Shown: positions 23,292 through 35,158 of the stretch, in pieces
How the letters are laid out: every line of letters starts with the position of its first letter
Numbering within the stretch: the first letter of the stretch is position 1
DNA from: Isoetes taiwanensis
Taxonomy: Eukaryota > Streptophyta > Lycopodiopsida > Isoetales > Isoetaceae
Direction of reading: 5' to 3'
DNA length: 64,000 bases
Assembly (NCBI GenBank): GCA_021234155.1
Contig: JAJEKV010000027.1
Coordinates: 124,001-188,000, forward strand
Notes under the pieces: model-generated
Database searches by the model: none
The model's input: the letters and a program-made list of their open reading frames with translations, nothing else
Told to the model about the DNA's origin: nothing
Program-made: the position numbers and the translations under genes

Positions 23292-23839
23292 ATGGGTGCT
23301 CCAAAAGGTGAGACACATGGGTGAATGAAATCTAGCTAAAGAAGTTCCTGCAACTGCTCCCAATCAGGCTAGCAATGGCTTTGGGCAAGCCTCTAATAGT
23401 CTCTTCTTGCTTAGAAATAGCTTCTACTGATGCAAGTCTAATAATACAAGCAACTTTATCTCTCCTGATGGCTTTATCCAACTGACGCAATGATATACAT
23501 TGTATAATCGAAATTATTGGGTTACCTGCGATAGTGACACGGGTCCCATTAGATGTGTTGAATGTGACCTCTTGCTTCTCACAGTCAATATTGGCCTTTG
23601 TGGTGGCCAAAAACTCTGGATTTGATGATAAGGTCATACTTACCAATATTCAGAATCTCCGCATCTAAAGTAACGGGTTCTCTTGGCAACTGAATGTTGA
23701 GGTTAACCCAGCAGCCCTGTATGTGATGGATAGCTCCACTAGCCAATGTAACTGGACATGGATTAGACTTCAAAAGGGTGAGCTGTAAAGCTTCGGCCAG
23801 TCTAGGAGATGCAAAATTGTATGTACTACCCATATCCAT
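23292..23839 (-). pseudogene. Ty3/gypsy aspartic protease and start of reverse transcriptase
   Basis: The protease begins MDMGSTYNFASPRLAEAL, where DSGA would be expected at the catalytic site, and continues PVTLDAEILNIGKYDLIIK. The next frame reads ANIDCEKQEVTF. The start of RT follows on the minus strand as LDFIHPCVSPFGAPI and stops at the ATGG border (23292). The rest of RT resumes at 9419. Multiple frame breaks make this a relic. The protease would have cut the gag-pol polyprotein. Confidence 0.85.
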
Positions 23840-25110
23840 GAGAATATTTCAATTGCAGCAAAAATATGGGACTCACCTTGTATGTACTCAGGTGCTTCTT
23901 CGTCGGTGAGAATGGAAGATCATATATAGCTAACATCTCATCCCATTCAACTTCGACTAGGGCTGCTTGCACTACTTGGGTCACATAGGGACAATCCTGC
24001 ATATGGTGTCCTGGTCGGAAACATAAAAAACAGGCTTTGTCTCGCCTTACCTGATCATGAGCCTCCCTAGGAATAGATTGGAGGATCTGTTGCATGGTGC
24101 CCGTGACGGTTGCTGGTTTGTCTGGGACATTAAAGATCATCTTTTTGTCGGGCTTCTGATAAGCCGGTTGCTGAGGGATCCTCGTGCTAGGAGATCGGGC
24201 TTTGTATGTCGCATAAGACTTTTCCATGCCATAATTGGAGGGATGCTGGTATGGAAATCTGGGGTAATCTTCTTCTAGACTCGACGCTTTGGCTTCTGCT
24301 TCTGCCATTGTCTTAGGGTCAATCGCGCGGACCATCTTCCTAAGAATTAGAGACGAGCCCTCAATGTAGTCCTTGGCATCGTGGCGCTCGGTAATACCTG
24401 GGACATAGAGGCGTAGACACATAAATCCATTTATGTAGGTCTGTACTAACATGTTCTTCTGTTATCTGTATCTATTGACAACGATGTGCCCTAGGAACAT
24501 AATGGGACTTAAATACTAAGACAAAAAATTTGAACTTGCAATTATCCCTAGTCAAGCCATGGGATCTAGTATATCCCTTCCACCATATACGTGCGGACTT
24601 GGTAAGATTTGTGGTGGCGACTTGACCAATGTCCTTCTCAATCATACCATACGACTTCCGGAACTCGTGCATCTCATCGAGCCAGGATTCGACATCCACA
24701 CCGGATCTGGACTTGCCTGACAACTGCACAAGCTTACGATTCTTCCATATTCTGGTAACCACTGAATCAATTGTTTTCTGGTAGTCTTTGTTACAGAGTT
24801 AACATGGTCCTCCTATGACGCTGAAGAGTTTGAAGAGTCAGAAGGATCTGAATCAGAGTCAGAGAAAGAGCAGGTGCGAGCATGTATAGAACGTGTCGAC
24901 GTAGTCGCGCAGGGGCCGGTGCAAGTGGAGGTACCAGATTGACTTCGGCTACTAGCACTTCAAGGCCATACTTCGGAACTATGGGCGGAGGGTGCCTCTA
25001 GAGGACATATGCCTGAAGTTCGGCCATTTGACGCTTCATGAAGATTAACTCTTGTTCGAGCGTCAATTGACCAGTTGCCCAAGTTGGATTCCGTATGCCA
25101 TCTATATCAG
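23826..25110 (-). pseudogene. Ty3/gypsy gag, decayed
   Basis: The frame at 24472-24762 (KNRKLVQLSGKSRSGVDVES, WLDEMHEF, ARIWWKGY) is a retrotransposon gag core. The frame at 23826-24452 has LRKMVRAIDPKTMAEAEAKA and the CCHC knuckle CFLCFRPGHHMQDC. The minus-strand reading extends up to about 25110 with EQELIFMKRQMAELQAYV, probably the N-terminal coiled coil. Stops and shifts interrupt it. No 5' LTR or primer binding site was found beyond this point, so the 5' end may be lost. Confidence 0.8.
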
Positions 25111-25713
25111 AAAGAAAAAATAGATTATAGATGGTATGTGCGTATGAAAAAAGAATGATTCATATAGTATGCTATTTTCGTTTTGGGGTTGGGGAGGGTT
25201 TTCAGGCAGTGGTTTGGCCTATGATTTCCGTATAGTATTGTATTGAAAAGGGTATAATTTGCCATCTTAGAGGAGCTTCACTGTTTGATGCTATTTTGGG
25301 TGGTCTGGAGGCCGCTTTTTGCATGGGGCGTTGTTGCAAGGGTTGAATTGCAGTGAGCCGGATTTGGAAGGCACCAGCCATTTGGATCGCTGCCCTGTGG
25401 TGTGTGTACAGAGGGAGGCCTCTGGGAGAGGCAGGCGTGCGCTTCGGCATGTGGGAAACGGCCCGCTATCATTTCTGTGGTGTTACCGCTGAAGCAATCC
25501 GGCTGGAGCTTGGAGGGCGATGGAGGCTGTTGGTGAGCGTCCTTGAATCCCTCACAAATCTCGTGTGTTTGTCTGTGCACGGTCAGTGAGGCGAAATTAG
25601 CATAGCAGGCCGTAGGTGAAAGGTGTTTCCGGAGAGGGCTGGGCAAACTTGGATTCCTGTGTGTGTGTGGAGGCTGGGGCCAGAACGCTGCAGCATGCAG
25701 ATGAGAAGAGAGG

Positions 25714-27779
25714 GTGGTGGAGCAGAGGCGGTTGTTCGATAGTTGTCCCTGCAGGTGTTGTAGAGACGGAGGTGGCGGGCCTATATTTCATTCCCTTGAT
25801 GCTGTAGGCTGTCCACCCGAGTGTAGTAGGGCTGCTGAGATCAGGAAGGGGAGCTGGAGCAGAAGGCCTGCCCCAGTTAGCTTTGCGAGGCCACAGCCAC
25901 CGCTTCGGGATGTTGTAATTGAGGGGGACGGAGGTCTGGATGGGAGGATCAAACAATTGAGCCTGGGGATGGGGAGTTCAGTGCAGAGAGGTGGAAGCGA
26001 GAGAAATGGTGGTCCAGTGCGGGGTGATGCTGGTATACCTGCCGTGTTTGAGGATCGAGTAGGTGCATTGGCACCTGATATGTGTAGGAAGGATGGAGGA
26101 AGGCGGGGAAGGGGTGGTAGAGGTGGAGGTAGACTAGGTAGTGGTGGGCGCCGAGGGGGAAGGCAGGTGAGATGCGCGCCTTCAATCACACAATCCGGTG
26201 CTGAACCTATATGGGATGAGTCTGTAGAAGAGGCGGAGCCCCGTGTCAATGTTAGGACTGCCAGGGGTGGGGCTAGGAAGCGGGGACGTGGGAGAGGCCG
26301 TAGGATCCCCAGCTTCATAGAGGAGCATGTCGGGATTGACATTGGTGGGGGGCCTGGAGAAGAAGCTGTGGAGTTGCCCGGGGTGCTAGATGCATCCGTG
26401 ACGATTGTGTTTGGGGGATGTGATGTCCCACAAGCGTTATATGATCGGATGATTGTGTTTCTGAAGGAGAAATGCAAAGCAGGTGTGGTTGCATTGGAAA
26501 GAGGGTCAGACCTTGACCATTTGCACATCCAAGCTGTGATGCGATCTGACGCGAAGACCCCATCCAGCTTGAATGTGAGAATCAAGAATTTTCTAGGATG
26601 GAACACTTGTAAACCGGTAGGGGCCATGATCCTGTGCAAAGCCTTGAGGGGAAGCAAATTGCATTGCTTCGAAGGCCTCGTGGGCTATTGTTTGAAAGAC
26701 ATGGGGAAGTTACACTTTAAAGCTCACATGCACAATGTATCTTCGGAGCAAGTGCACACTGGGAAGGAGCTTTATGCATTGTATGGGGCTGGGGAGGTCA
26801 AGCATTTGATAGTGCTTGACAATCGAAACCTCATGGCCAAAGCTTTCCACTATGTGTCATATCATGCTGGCAGGTTTAGGACTGTCTCCCTTCTTCACAC
26901 CATCAGATGCATGCTGCAGACCGGCAAGTTCAGGCTGGCAAGTTCTTGGGTGTTGCCCAATAACTCTGCATATGCCTCGTTGGAACGAGTGCAAGCAGCC
27001 TGGCGGATTATGCTGGCACCGCAGCAATGCAGCTATAAGGATGTGCGCATGGCATTATTTGGGAGCCAGCCAGGAGTGGTCCCAATAGAGCGTGTTGGAA
27101 GGAGAAGAAAGCGCTTTTGGGATGCTGCAGGCGTGTTCGAGGATGGGGAGGAGAGATCTGGAGATGGAAGCAGTAGTGATGAATTCGTCTATGCTAATAG
27201 CGGAGTGCAGCCCCCGTGTCAAGAGCCTGCTGATCCCTATGCTGATTTCATCCCGCTTGACATTAGGGATGATGAGTTTGATGTAGTTTGATGTAGCTGC
27301 TTGCCTTTACGCTTTGCTTTTATTTCATTGTGCTTCATTTAGCTAATGTCCTTGTTGTCGCAGGTGACAATGGTATGGGGGTGGGACCTCGTCATGGGCA
27401 GGAGCTAATTGTCATCACCGATAGCTCAGAGGATGCTGAATCCATTGATCAATCGGTTGTGGAGTCAGGCAATAAGGAGGAGGTGTATGATTTTGTACAG
27501 GAACTAAGAGATGCAGAGGAAGCTGTTAGGGTTGTCTGCGCAGCAGTGGGGAATCTTCGTACGGCGCTCATGGCCTTACTCGAGCAGATTGAGAGTGCTG
27601 TTGAGTTGGTTGAGGCTTGTCCTGTAGACGATGCTAGTTTTGAGAGGAAGATGCTGCGATCACACTTGAACCTCACTAGGGGCTTGCTCATAAGGGAGTT
27701 ACGTGAGCTGGAAGTGATAAGGCGCAGGCATGACACCCAGGATGCTGGGCCTAGCAAGAGGAGGACAGGTGATCGATAG
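25714..27779 (+). CDS. HUH endonuclease-like (Replitron-type Rep) protein with RGG-rich N-terminus
   Basis: The plus-strand frame 25714-27291 is uninterrupted for 525 codons and is GC-rich compared with its surroundings. Residues about 110-210 are RG/RGG-rich. The core has VTIVFGGCDVPQALYDRMIV, then ERGSDLDHLHIQAVM with the HUH pair (HLH at about residues 269-271), then FEGLVGYCLKDMGKLHF with a candidate catalytic tyrosine at about residue 325. This layout matches Rep-type HUH nickases that start rolling-circle-like transposition, closest in my judgement to Replitron proteins. No helicase follows, so it is not a RepHel Helitron protein. A second frame (27330-27779), preceded by an acceptor-like TTGTTGTCGCAG ending at 27363, gives an acidic/coiled-coil sequence that may be a spliced C-terminus or a separate ORF; I could not find a donor in phase. 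The start could be 25714 or the ATG at 25969. The virus-Rep alternative seems less likely. Confidence 0.65.
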
Positions 27780-27840
27780 TGGATTCTCCATGGCTATTTG
27801 TAGATACACTTGTGTGGTTCAGTTGTCATGCATGCTGTTT

Positions 27841-27985
27841 TGCCTATGAAGGCTTATGTAAATTATCTCTGTTGATGCTGTTGTGGTTTGAGACCATAGG
27901 TCAATGTATATATGCTGCTTTGCCTATGAAGGCTTATGTAAATTGTCTCTTTTAATGGTATTGCGGTGTTTACACCATAGACGTC
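27841..27985. repeat. Tandem repeat of about 80-bp period downstream of the HUH gene
   Basis: TGCCTATGAAGGCTTATGTA occurs at 27841 and again at 27921, each followed by related sequence ending in a CCATAG...TCAATGT block. It may belong to the 3' end of the HUH-encoding element. Confidence 0.7.
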
Positions 27986-28194
27986 AATGTGCACCTTAGG
28001 AACAATTTGAATCACTGTAATTGTAAATGATGTGGGCCATCGATCTGGCACAATGCCAAGAATATTCCCCTCCTCGACGGCTTGCAATGAAAGTTCAACG
28101 AAACGCTATAATACATGGAAAAAACGAATTTCATCCATAATTGAGTAGTCGAGCAATTTATAAGACATCAAAATTTATCCTTCTATATATATTA

Positions 28195-28222
28195 CTAGTT
28201 ATGGTGCCCGGCGTTGCCGGGC
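28195..28222 (-). mobile_element. Helitron-like 3' terminus
   Basis: On the minus strand, a hairpin with 7-bp arms GCCCGGC around a 3-nt loop (28206-28222) is followed by ACCATAACTAG and then T. The hairpin plus CTAG-T ending is the Helitron 3' signature. The element body would lie to the right (28.2 kb onward), but I could not find its TC-starting 5' end or any RepHel coding sequence, so it is probably non-autonomous. Confidence 0.55.
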
Positions 28223-30048
28223 TTTAGCAACTATCTGTCAGGAAATAGAAAAATAAAAGTCGTTACGTGTAGAGACTATTGCTAAGATGTACGAATTCAT
28301 AGATAATTTACTTGACATTTTATTGCAAGATTGTAATGGAATTGATGAAGGTGCCAATAATTCAAATGCAAATTCAAAATAGAAGATATTATGGTTGGGA
28401 GTTAATTTTCTCTCATACCTAGGTATTTATACACCCTTCACTGAGTTGTAAGCTACCATTTTTTATTTTTTATAACATGTGTTTTTTAACGTCCATATGT
28501 GCAACTTCGACAACAATGTGCAACTTCGACAACAATGCACGTTGATATTGGCAAGAATGGATATTATTTTTTCGTAATTATTTTTGTTATTGAAATTGTC
28601 TAATGACAGAATCGTCAATGTATTCACTTTGCAATTTTAATAAGAAAAACAATGCGGAAATTGGGGGCAGTTAAATCTACTTCTAAACACGAAAATTTGA
28701 AAAGACAGATCCAAAATTTATGCTCAAAATATCACCCTTAGAGGGAGTTAAATACACCAACAAAAAATAGATAGAGAAATGCAAAACACAAAATTTTATC
28801 ATGGTTCATTAGCATGCTTTAGTTCATAATGGAACTCTAACACATCAGCAAAAGGCCTAATATTGTACTTTATTGGATCCTCCTATGATATCTTCACTTC
28901 TTCGACATATAACATCTTAGCCGAGGTACGAAACGCACGTTATTGTCACACATTCGCCGCATAAGTATGGGCATGTGCTGACATAGGCATTTAATGTAAG
29001 ACTGCTTATTCAAAGTTATTACCCATTATGATTTTTATGGAATGTATGCCAAAGTTATTTTAGTTGTGGATCCCTCAAAGGTGTGCTCGAAAATGTGAGA
29101 ACTACATCCTTGATGTCTAAGGCCATGTGCCGCACACAATAAGTATGACTCACATGTATACAAAGAAACCAGAAGAACGAAATGTTGAGATTTAGATTGC
29201 GTCGCTCAGAACAAAATGCAAGTGTGAGTGACTTACCTCCATAACTCTAGACCACATGCTAGCATACTGACAAATAAGTCAACCAAATCGTATGCCATCT
29301 TCCATTCTTTCATAGTTCCATAAACAGTTATGTTGTCTTTGCTATAATTAAAATGCTATAATTATCAATACTTTCCTTATTAGGCTTAAGGAATTGAATA
29401 AGGACATTCTTGTTGCCAAAACATTGCCAACAACCTAAACCTATTGTTATGTTGTCCTCAACCTATTGTTTTTGTGATAAGAATGCTCTTGTTGCCAAAA
29501 CAAAGTTGCCATGTTTTATCCTAAACCTATTGTTTTTGTTAATCAATAGTGAACATTGTTATCCTCAACTTTGTCGGGTGTCATTGCGTGTCTATTATGG
29601 GTTACCTAATGTATTTGCAAGTCAGCTGTGGTTATAAAAACACAAACTTCATTCATGTAACTGTTATTTTCGTCTTATTGCAATTAACATAAGTCAAGAC
29701 AATTAGCCTACCAAAAATGTCAAGTGCCAAAGTGGCAAAAGCCAAAACCATTCCATACATAAAGCTCAACTAATCGCATATTATAGCCCTTCTTAAGGTG
29801 ACATGCCTTACTTTTAAGACCGATTGAATTTTTTGCCTTCAAGACTGTTATTTACATGTATTCACATGCCCTCTATTTTTTTTATCTAGGATCTCATGCT
29901 TAAGGTATAGATAGGATTGCACAATTCAGGCATCAATTGTTGTCTGGGTTGGCTATAGAGCTGCGTTGTTTTATGATATCAGAGTAATGCTTCTGCTAAA
30001 GAGTACGGCTAAGAGTACAACTCTTAGAGAAACAATGTATGTCATGAC

Positions 30049-30127
30049 AGTGCAACGTTTTGCATGCAAATGTTCAAATGGACCATAGTGCAACGTTTTG
30101 CATGCAAATGTTCAAATGGACCATAGA
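30049..30127. repeat. Tandem duplication of about 39 bp
   Basis: AGTGCAACGTTTTGCATGCA followed by AATGTTCAAATGGACCAT occurs twice head to tail. Confidence 0.9.
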
Positions 30128-30540
30128 GTCTTGACGAAGGCCCTGAATAACTTGTTCCATATTGCATATTCATCTTTTCCTTTCTCCATAAAGATTTGAC
30201 AGTATAAAAATACTCGGGTTCAGCAAGAAATATTCTCCTATGCATTTGTACTGTCCTTCAGATCTTTGAGCATGAAACAATGAAGTCTGATCAGATAAAC
30301 AAAAGATATGGCAAAACAAAGGGCTGGAATGTTAATGCTACGCAAAAAAATTCATTAGTTCTCAACATTTAGTTCAATTCCAGCATTTGCAGTTTCGCTG
30401 TCCAACTTCTCGCCATCTATTTGGTCTATTTTTTCCACCATCTATTTCCTCTAATGCCTGCAACATATTGTGTAGTGATCTTAAATCAAATCGACATGAT
30501 CAAACATAAACCCCCAATTCTAGTGTAATCAAATACATAA

Positions 30541-30660
30541 CTTATATTGGATGAAATAAGTCAGGTGCACGATATTACCTATTGTGGAGATGTTATAAAA
30601 CTTATATTGGATGAAATAAGTCAGGTGCACGATATTACCCATTGTGGAGATGTTATAAAT
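30541..30660. repeat. Tandem duplication of 60 bp
   Basis: Two 60-bp copies (30541-30600 and 30601-30660) beginning CTTATATTGGATGAAATAAG differ at only about two or three positions. Such near-identity implies a recent event. Confidence 0.9.
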
Positions 30661-33389
30661 GGGAAAGCATGCTGATGAATACATCCAATCCATATTCATT
30701 GTCCATATCCACGAATTGTCCGCATGTCAATAACGTATCTATTAGCAGCAAAATGAGGAAGCATGATTTACCTGTTGTGAAATTGCCAGAACTGGGCCAA
30801 TCATAGCATTGCAAATACCAAACCCATCTTCACTTTGAGGATCGGGTTCCAATGTTGGTGGGAGGAAAGCAGTGTTAGTGGGATGTGAATGCTCTACAGA
30901 TCGAAAATCTGAGAACAAATAAATAGGAAGGGCTCAAAAATACCGTTGGAAATACATGACATGTTTCAGCATTAAACATGTAAGAGCATTAAGCGTCTAA
31001 AAGCTGACAAACATAGGCAACTTCCTTAAGGCATTGTGGAACATGTGTAGAATTGTAGAATAGAAAGTGTCTCACCTGGAGTAGAATGGACCTGAAGAGA
31101 AGACATATGGACAAATAACGCATCAAGTCAATATTACCCGGTTGTAGATCTAAAAATTTGCTTTAACTATAAAAGTTTAATTTTACCTCACTGCCTTGCT
31201 TTGCTGAATGATCAGGCTCGCATATCAAGACTCTAGCTATGGCCCTCTAGATGCTGACCATAAAACAAATGGAACTAAAGCATTAGTAGAACTCTAAATT
31301 TCAATGCAACTATGAAGGCACAAAATTAGCTTCTCTCACTTATCATTTAGCATACCATTATTAGAGGAGTTGTAGCAACCCTAGACTCAAATACGAAATG
31401 ACTTTAAATGTTTGTTCAAAATCAAAAATAAGATCTATATTGTAATGACATAATGCAAAGGGAATATAGTGACAAACAACAAAGGGATTGCTTCAAGAGT
31501 TACCTTAATGTACAGTTGTGCTCATTGCAGTTGCTACGGAGAGCTTGTTGCGACCTCGAGATGCATCTATTGAATGCTTACATTTACGATCTGCTCCAAA
31601 CCATCCATATATTTAGATGTCTAATCCTACACAGAATCCTGCACACAACAAAAGGGATTTCAGAGCATTTCAACACAGGCTCGTATATTCTATATTCTGA
31701 TATTCATTGCACGTCTAAATGCATCCACAAAATTGAACATCTCTAGGCCATTGGATTTGTAGCTTGTTTTGCCTTCGCAGCATCGCATTGTTGAGGTCAT
31801 GTTTCCCTGTAGGCTACGGCACAGGTATATGTCGATGCCTAGGTAGAAATAGATGGGTGTACTATAAGGATATCAACAAACATTTGGGCCTTTGTTTTTA
31901 ATCAAGCAAACCGCATGGGAAAAGCTACCAATTTAGAAAGGAAAACAAAAATAAAATCTTACTCAGTGGGAGAGATTCAGAAGCTTGCCCCTATATTTAA
32001 CCTCATAAGCTTTGCAAACACGATGGTAGAGGTAGTTCCTGGTTTGAGAGTAGCCTAATAAATTCCACATTACCGAAATAATGATGTTTGCAGATCCTTA
32101 AATAAGTGGTTGCCAGGGCTAACAGAAATATGTGGTGACACTCTCATCCTTGGGTAGGCTTTTGCAAGCAGATTTGAGGAGGTGCCTCCTCGAAATCACA
32201 TTAAAAACTGTTATAATGTATAATAGAGTCTCTAAGTCCTGGCCAGTGAAATTAATCATGAGCTTCAAAGCAAAGCAATCAAAATAATATGGGAAAGCAT
32301 GAAGCAACGCTTACAGAGAGGCCCTGCACCTGCTAATTGTCTGGCTCTAAATCTGATTGATAGATCTTTCAAGTGCCTGCATCAAAAGAAAACATAGAGA
32401 GGGGCAGAAAATCCTAAAATCTCAGCTTTCAGGAAAGTATTGTATCTTGATATTTTCCTTCTTCTGATACTTTCCAAGTCTAAACCTTTTCAACCAAGTG
32501 GACCGATTTGCCTCAACAAAAAAAACAAAATCCTACGACTGCTTGAGAGATTTCGGATTTGCTTCAACCATCTCTCTTATACACGAAACAAAAAATTACG
32601 AAAAGGGAGGAAAATACCTCGCTATGATCCTTGCTGCCAGGCAAAATCATCACAGACGGAGTTGTAATGGCGATGCTCTGAAGACCTAAAGAGAGCTATT
32701 AAGGTTCTACTTGCACCAAGCTCAACCAGATGGATGAAACAACATGCTGGTGTGCTCTTCCAGAAAGAAACCTACCTCCCCCTCATGAAGAAATCTGGAA
32801 TGCACAGAAGACGTCTCTGCTCTGAGATGAGATGGGTCTAAAAAAATCCAACCGGAATAGCACAGAGATGGTCAGAACACAAACTCCTATTTCTGTCTTC
32901 TACACGCGTCTCATACCTATCAAAATCCATGCCGTCATATCCATGAAAACCCAAAACCAGAAATCTTAGCAATGACTCTTTCCCGATTTTTGGAATATCG
33001 GGAAACTTTCCCGGTAGAAAAAACCTTTAAAACCTTGGAAAATTAACCTTAAAAAAAAATCTAAAAAGTTTCTCACTTGCCGGAAAAACCAAATTTAAAC
33101 AATAGATTATTAAAAAAAAACTGGTTATATATTATTATTAAAAAAAATTGGTTACAAAAGTGGCATTTTGGAATTAGCTATACTGAGTAAAATTAGAATT
33201 ATGTATGTTTTTGGAAACTACATTTTTTTTCTGCAGTTCTTACATTACGTTGTACCACTATTTTAGCAAACCAAGTTCTTACAAAATTCCATATTTATTT
33301 GCTCCCAGCTTCCGCCTCCATAACCGACAGCCTCATCTCTGGCGAAGCAATCGAAGCTGCAAGCTGATGGCTTTGGCGATTTTAAAATT

Positions 33390-33690
33390 TCTATAAAAAA
33401 TTAAGCAGAAAATGCTTTTCAGCATTCGGATTCTCGCAGTTTTTCGTCGGACAGAGCTTTGGTGTTCGATGGAGCTTCCCCTGCAAAGAGCTCTGTAAAA
33501 ATTTAAGCAAAAGACGCCTTTGAGCATTCTGATTATTGCAGCTTCTCCCTAGACAGGGTTATAGAATTCGATGCATGCAGCTTCCCCTGTAAAGACGTCT
33601 CTAAAAATCTAGGCAGAAGATGCCTTTGAGCACTCAGATTCTTGCAGCTTTTCGCTGGCCAGAGCTATGGAGTTCCCTGGAGCTGGATTC
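33390..33690. repeat. Diverged tandem repeat, about 105-115 bp unit
   Basis: About two and a half units share the order: AAGCAGAAAATGC-like start, TTGAGCATTC, a GCAG-TTTTTCG-like block, CAGAGCT..GG..TTCGATG and GCTTCCCCTG. Divergence between units is clear, so the array is old. Confidence 0.7.
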
Positions 33691-35158
33691 AAGGCATTGC
33701 GCCCACAGATGAGAACAGAGGCATGAATATCCCATTAGCCAGGTCGCTGCCGCCATTGATAAATAAATGACAAAAGCTTGATGAGCCACATCTGCGAATT
33801 TACATTGAAGTTTCTAAGCAAACCAGATTCATGTTGAATAAAGAAAAAAATCACTGTTCTTATCTGCATGTTGATTGCCCAAAACCGTTGCTCTACTACT
33901 CCTGAGCTTTTGTTGTAACCTGCATTCAAAAGTCACCACCATAGGTCGGCAATGGCGCCAGTTTGTCTCTGGGATTCTAACAAATGCCTAAACAGATTAT
34001 TTATGGCAGCGGTGAAGCTTTCGGCCCTGTTGTAGAAAAAAATATTGTCCTTTGAGCTTCTGACCCGACCAAGCCAATCAGTCGTATTTCTCTTGAATTC
34101 CCTCGTTTTTTTCAATCAGAAGAGCTGCCATGTTTACAATTTCCGACAAATGCAAAATCCCAGTATTCCAATCAGAGTTTTGAACGGAGTAAAATGCCAA
34201 GTTTTTCTTCCCATTATCATCTGAGCCAATTAACAAACTCTAAACCATAGATATGTTTCTTTTCCAGACGGCCTCTTTGTGGATCAAACAAGAGCAAGCA
34301 GGAGTAAAACTGTGTTTTTGAAATTTTCTACCTTTTTCCTTCCAGCAACACACACGCATGTTTTGAGCAGTGTTTATCGCTTTTACTCTTCAGGATTCGC
34401 AGGCAAATCAACCTGTGTTATTGCAGAATTGCATGGCAGAATCCGTTGTTGTCTGTTTAATCCGGTGAATTTCTCTTCCCACCAATACTCCTGGATTGAG
34501 TACAATGTCAGTGGCCCTGCCGTTGCAATCTAGCTCAATGCAATTAGATTGGATATTGTAACATCTATTTTTCATGTCATGGGGTTATTATAGTTTCTTT
34601 ATACATTGGTGCGGCATTGAAGCCTCAAAGACATCACTTTTCCATGGTCTTTTGGAGTTGCATATATTTTTAGCACGCCAGCCTAACCAAGCCTACAGCC
34701 TTCCTTGCAATTCTAGCCTATCCACGTAGCGCCTCCACCTCACCAAAATCTGAGGTGGCATGTCCTGCACCTTTAGATCGTCTCTTTCACAAATCAATGG
34801 CCAAGGAAATTAGAAAATTGGCTAAAAATTGGCACGGAGATGGAGAAGGTCGCGAAATAACTTCCTCTTTCCATCTCCATCGAGCCTGTGTTTTTTATTT
34901 TTCGTGCTTTCGCTCGTGCAACGATTGAAAATCGTCTTTTTGCTTCTTTCGATCAACCCGCAACTTGCATATTGAACCGATCAAAGCTTTCTTAATGCTA
35001 AGGTGATTTGTTTTTTACCTTTTTAATTCTGTGTTGGAACAGGTTTTGATCTTAAGCAAAGGTAGCTGATACCTGGTGGGATCTGCACTTTATAATGCCC
35101 GAATTTGTCTGCGTAGAGTACCTTCCCCTCTTAATTGTTCATCGAATTGATTTGATAC

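Larger units (their letters stand above)
28223..35150. other. AT-rich non-coding stretch with tandem repeats
   Basis: I see no open frame with recognisable content. It includes the local duplications listed separately (30.04, 30.54 and 33.4 kb), poly-A/T tracts near 33.05-33.15 kb, and probably the body of a non-autonomous Helitron. Confidence 0.5.

Noticed and set aside
25788-26657. 289-codon Pro/Ser-rich frame on the minus strand
   Set aside because: Mirror frame of the GC-rich, RGG-rich HUH gene; composition explains the lack of stops.
25714-27291. Integrated geminivirus-type Rep
   Set aside because: An HUH-like pair and a tyrosine motif are present, but there is no helicase part, and the RGG-rich N-terminus and motif wording fit transposon Rep proteins better.
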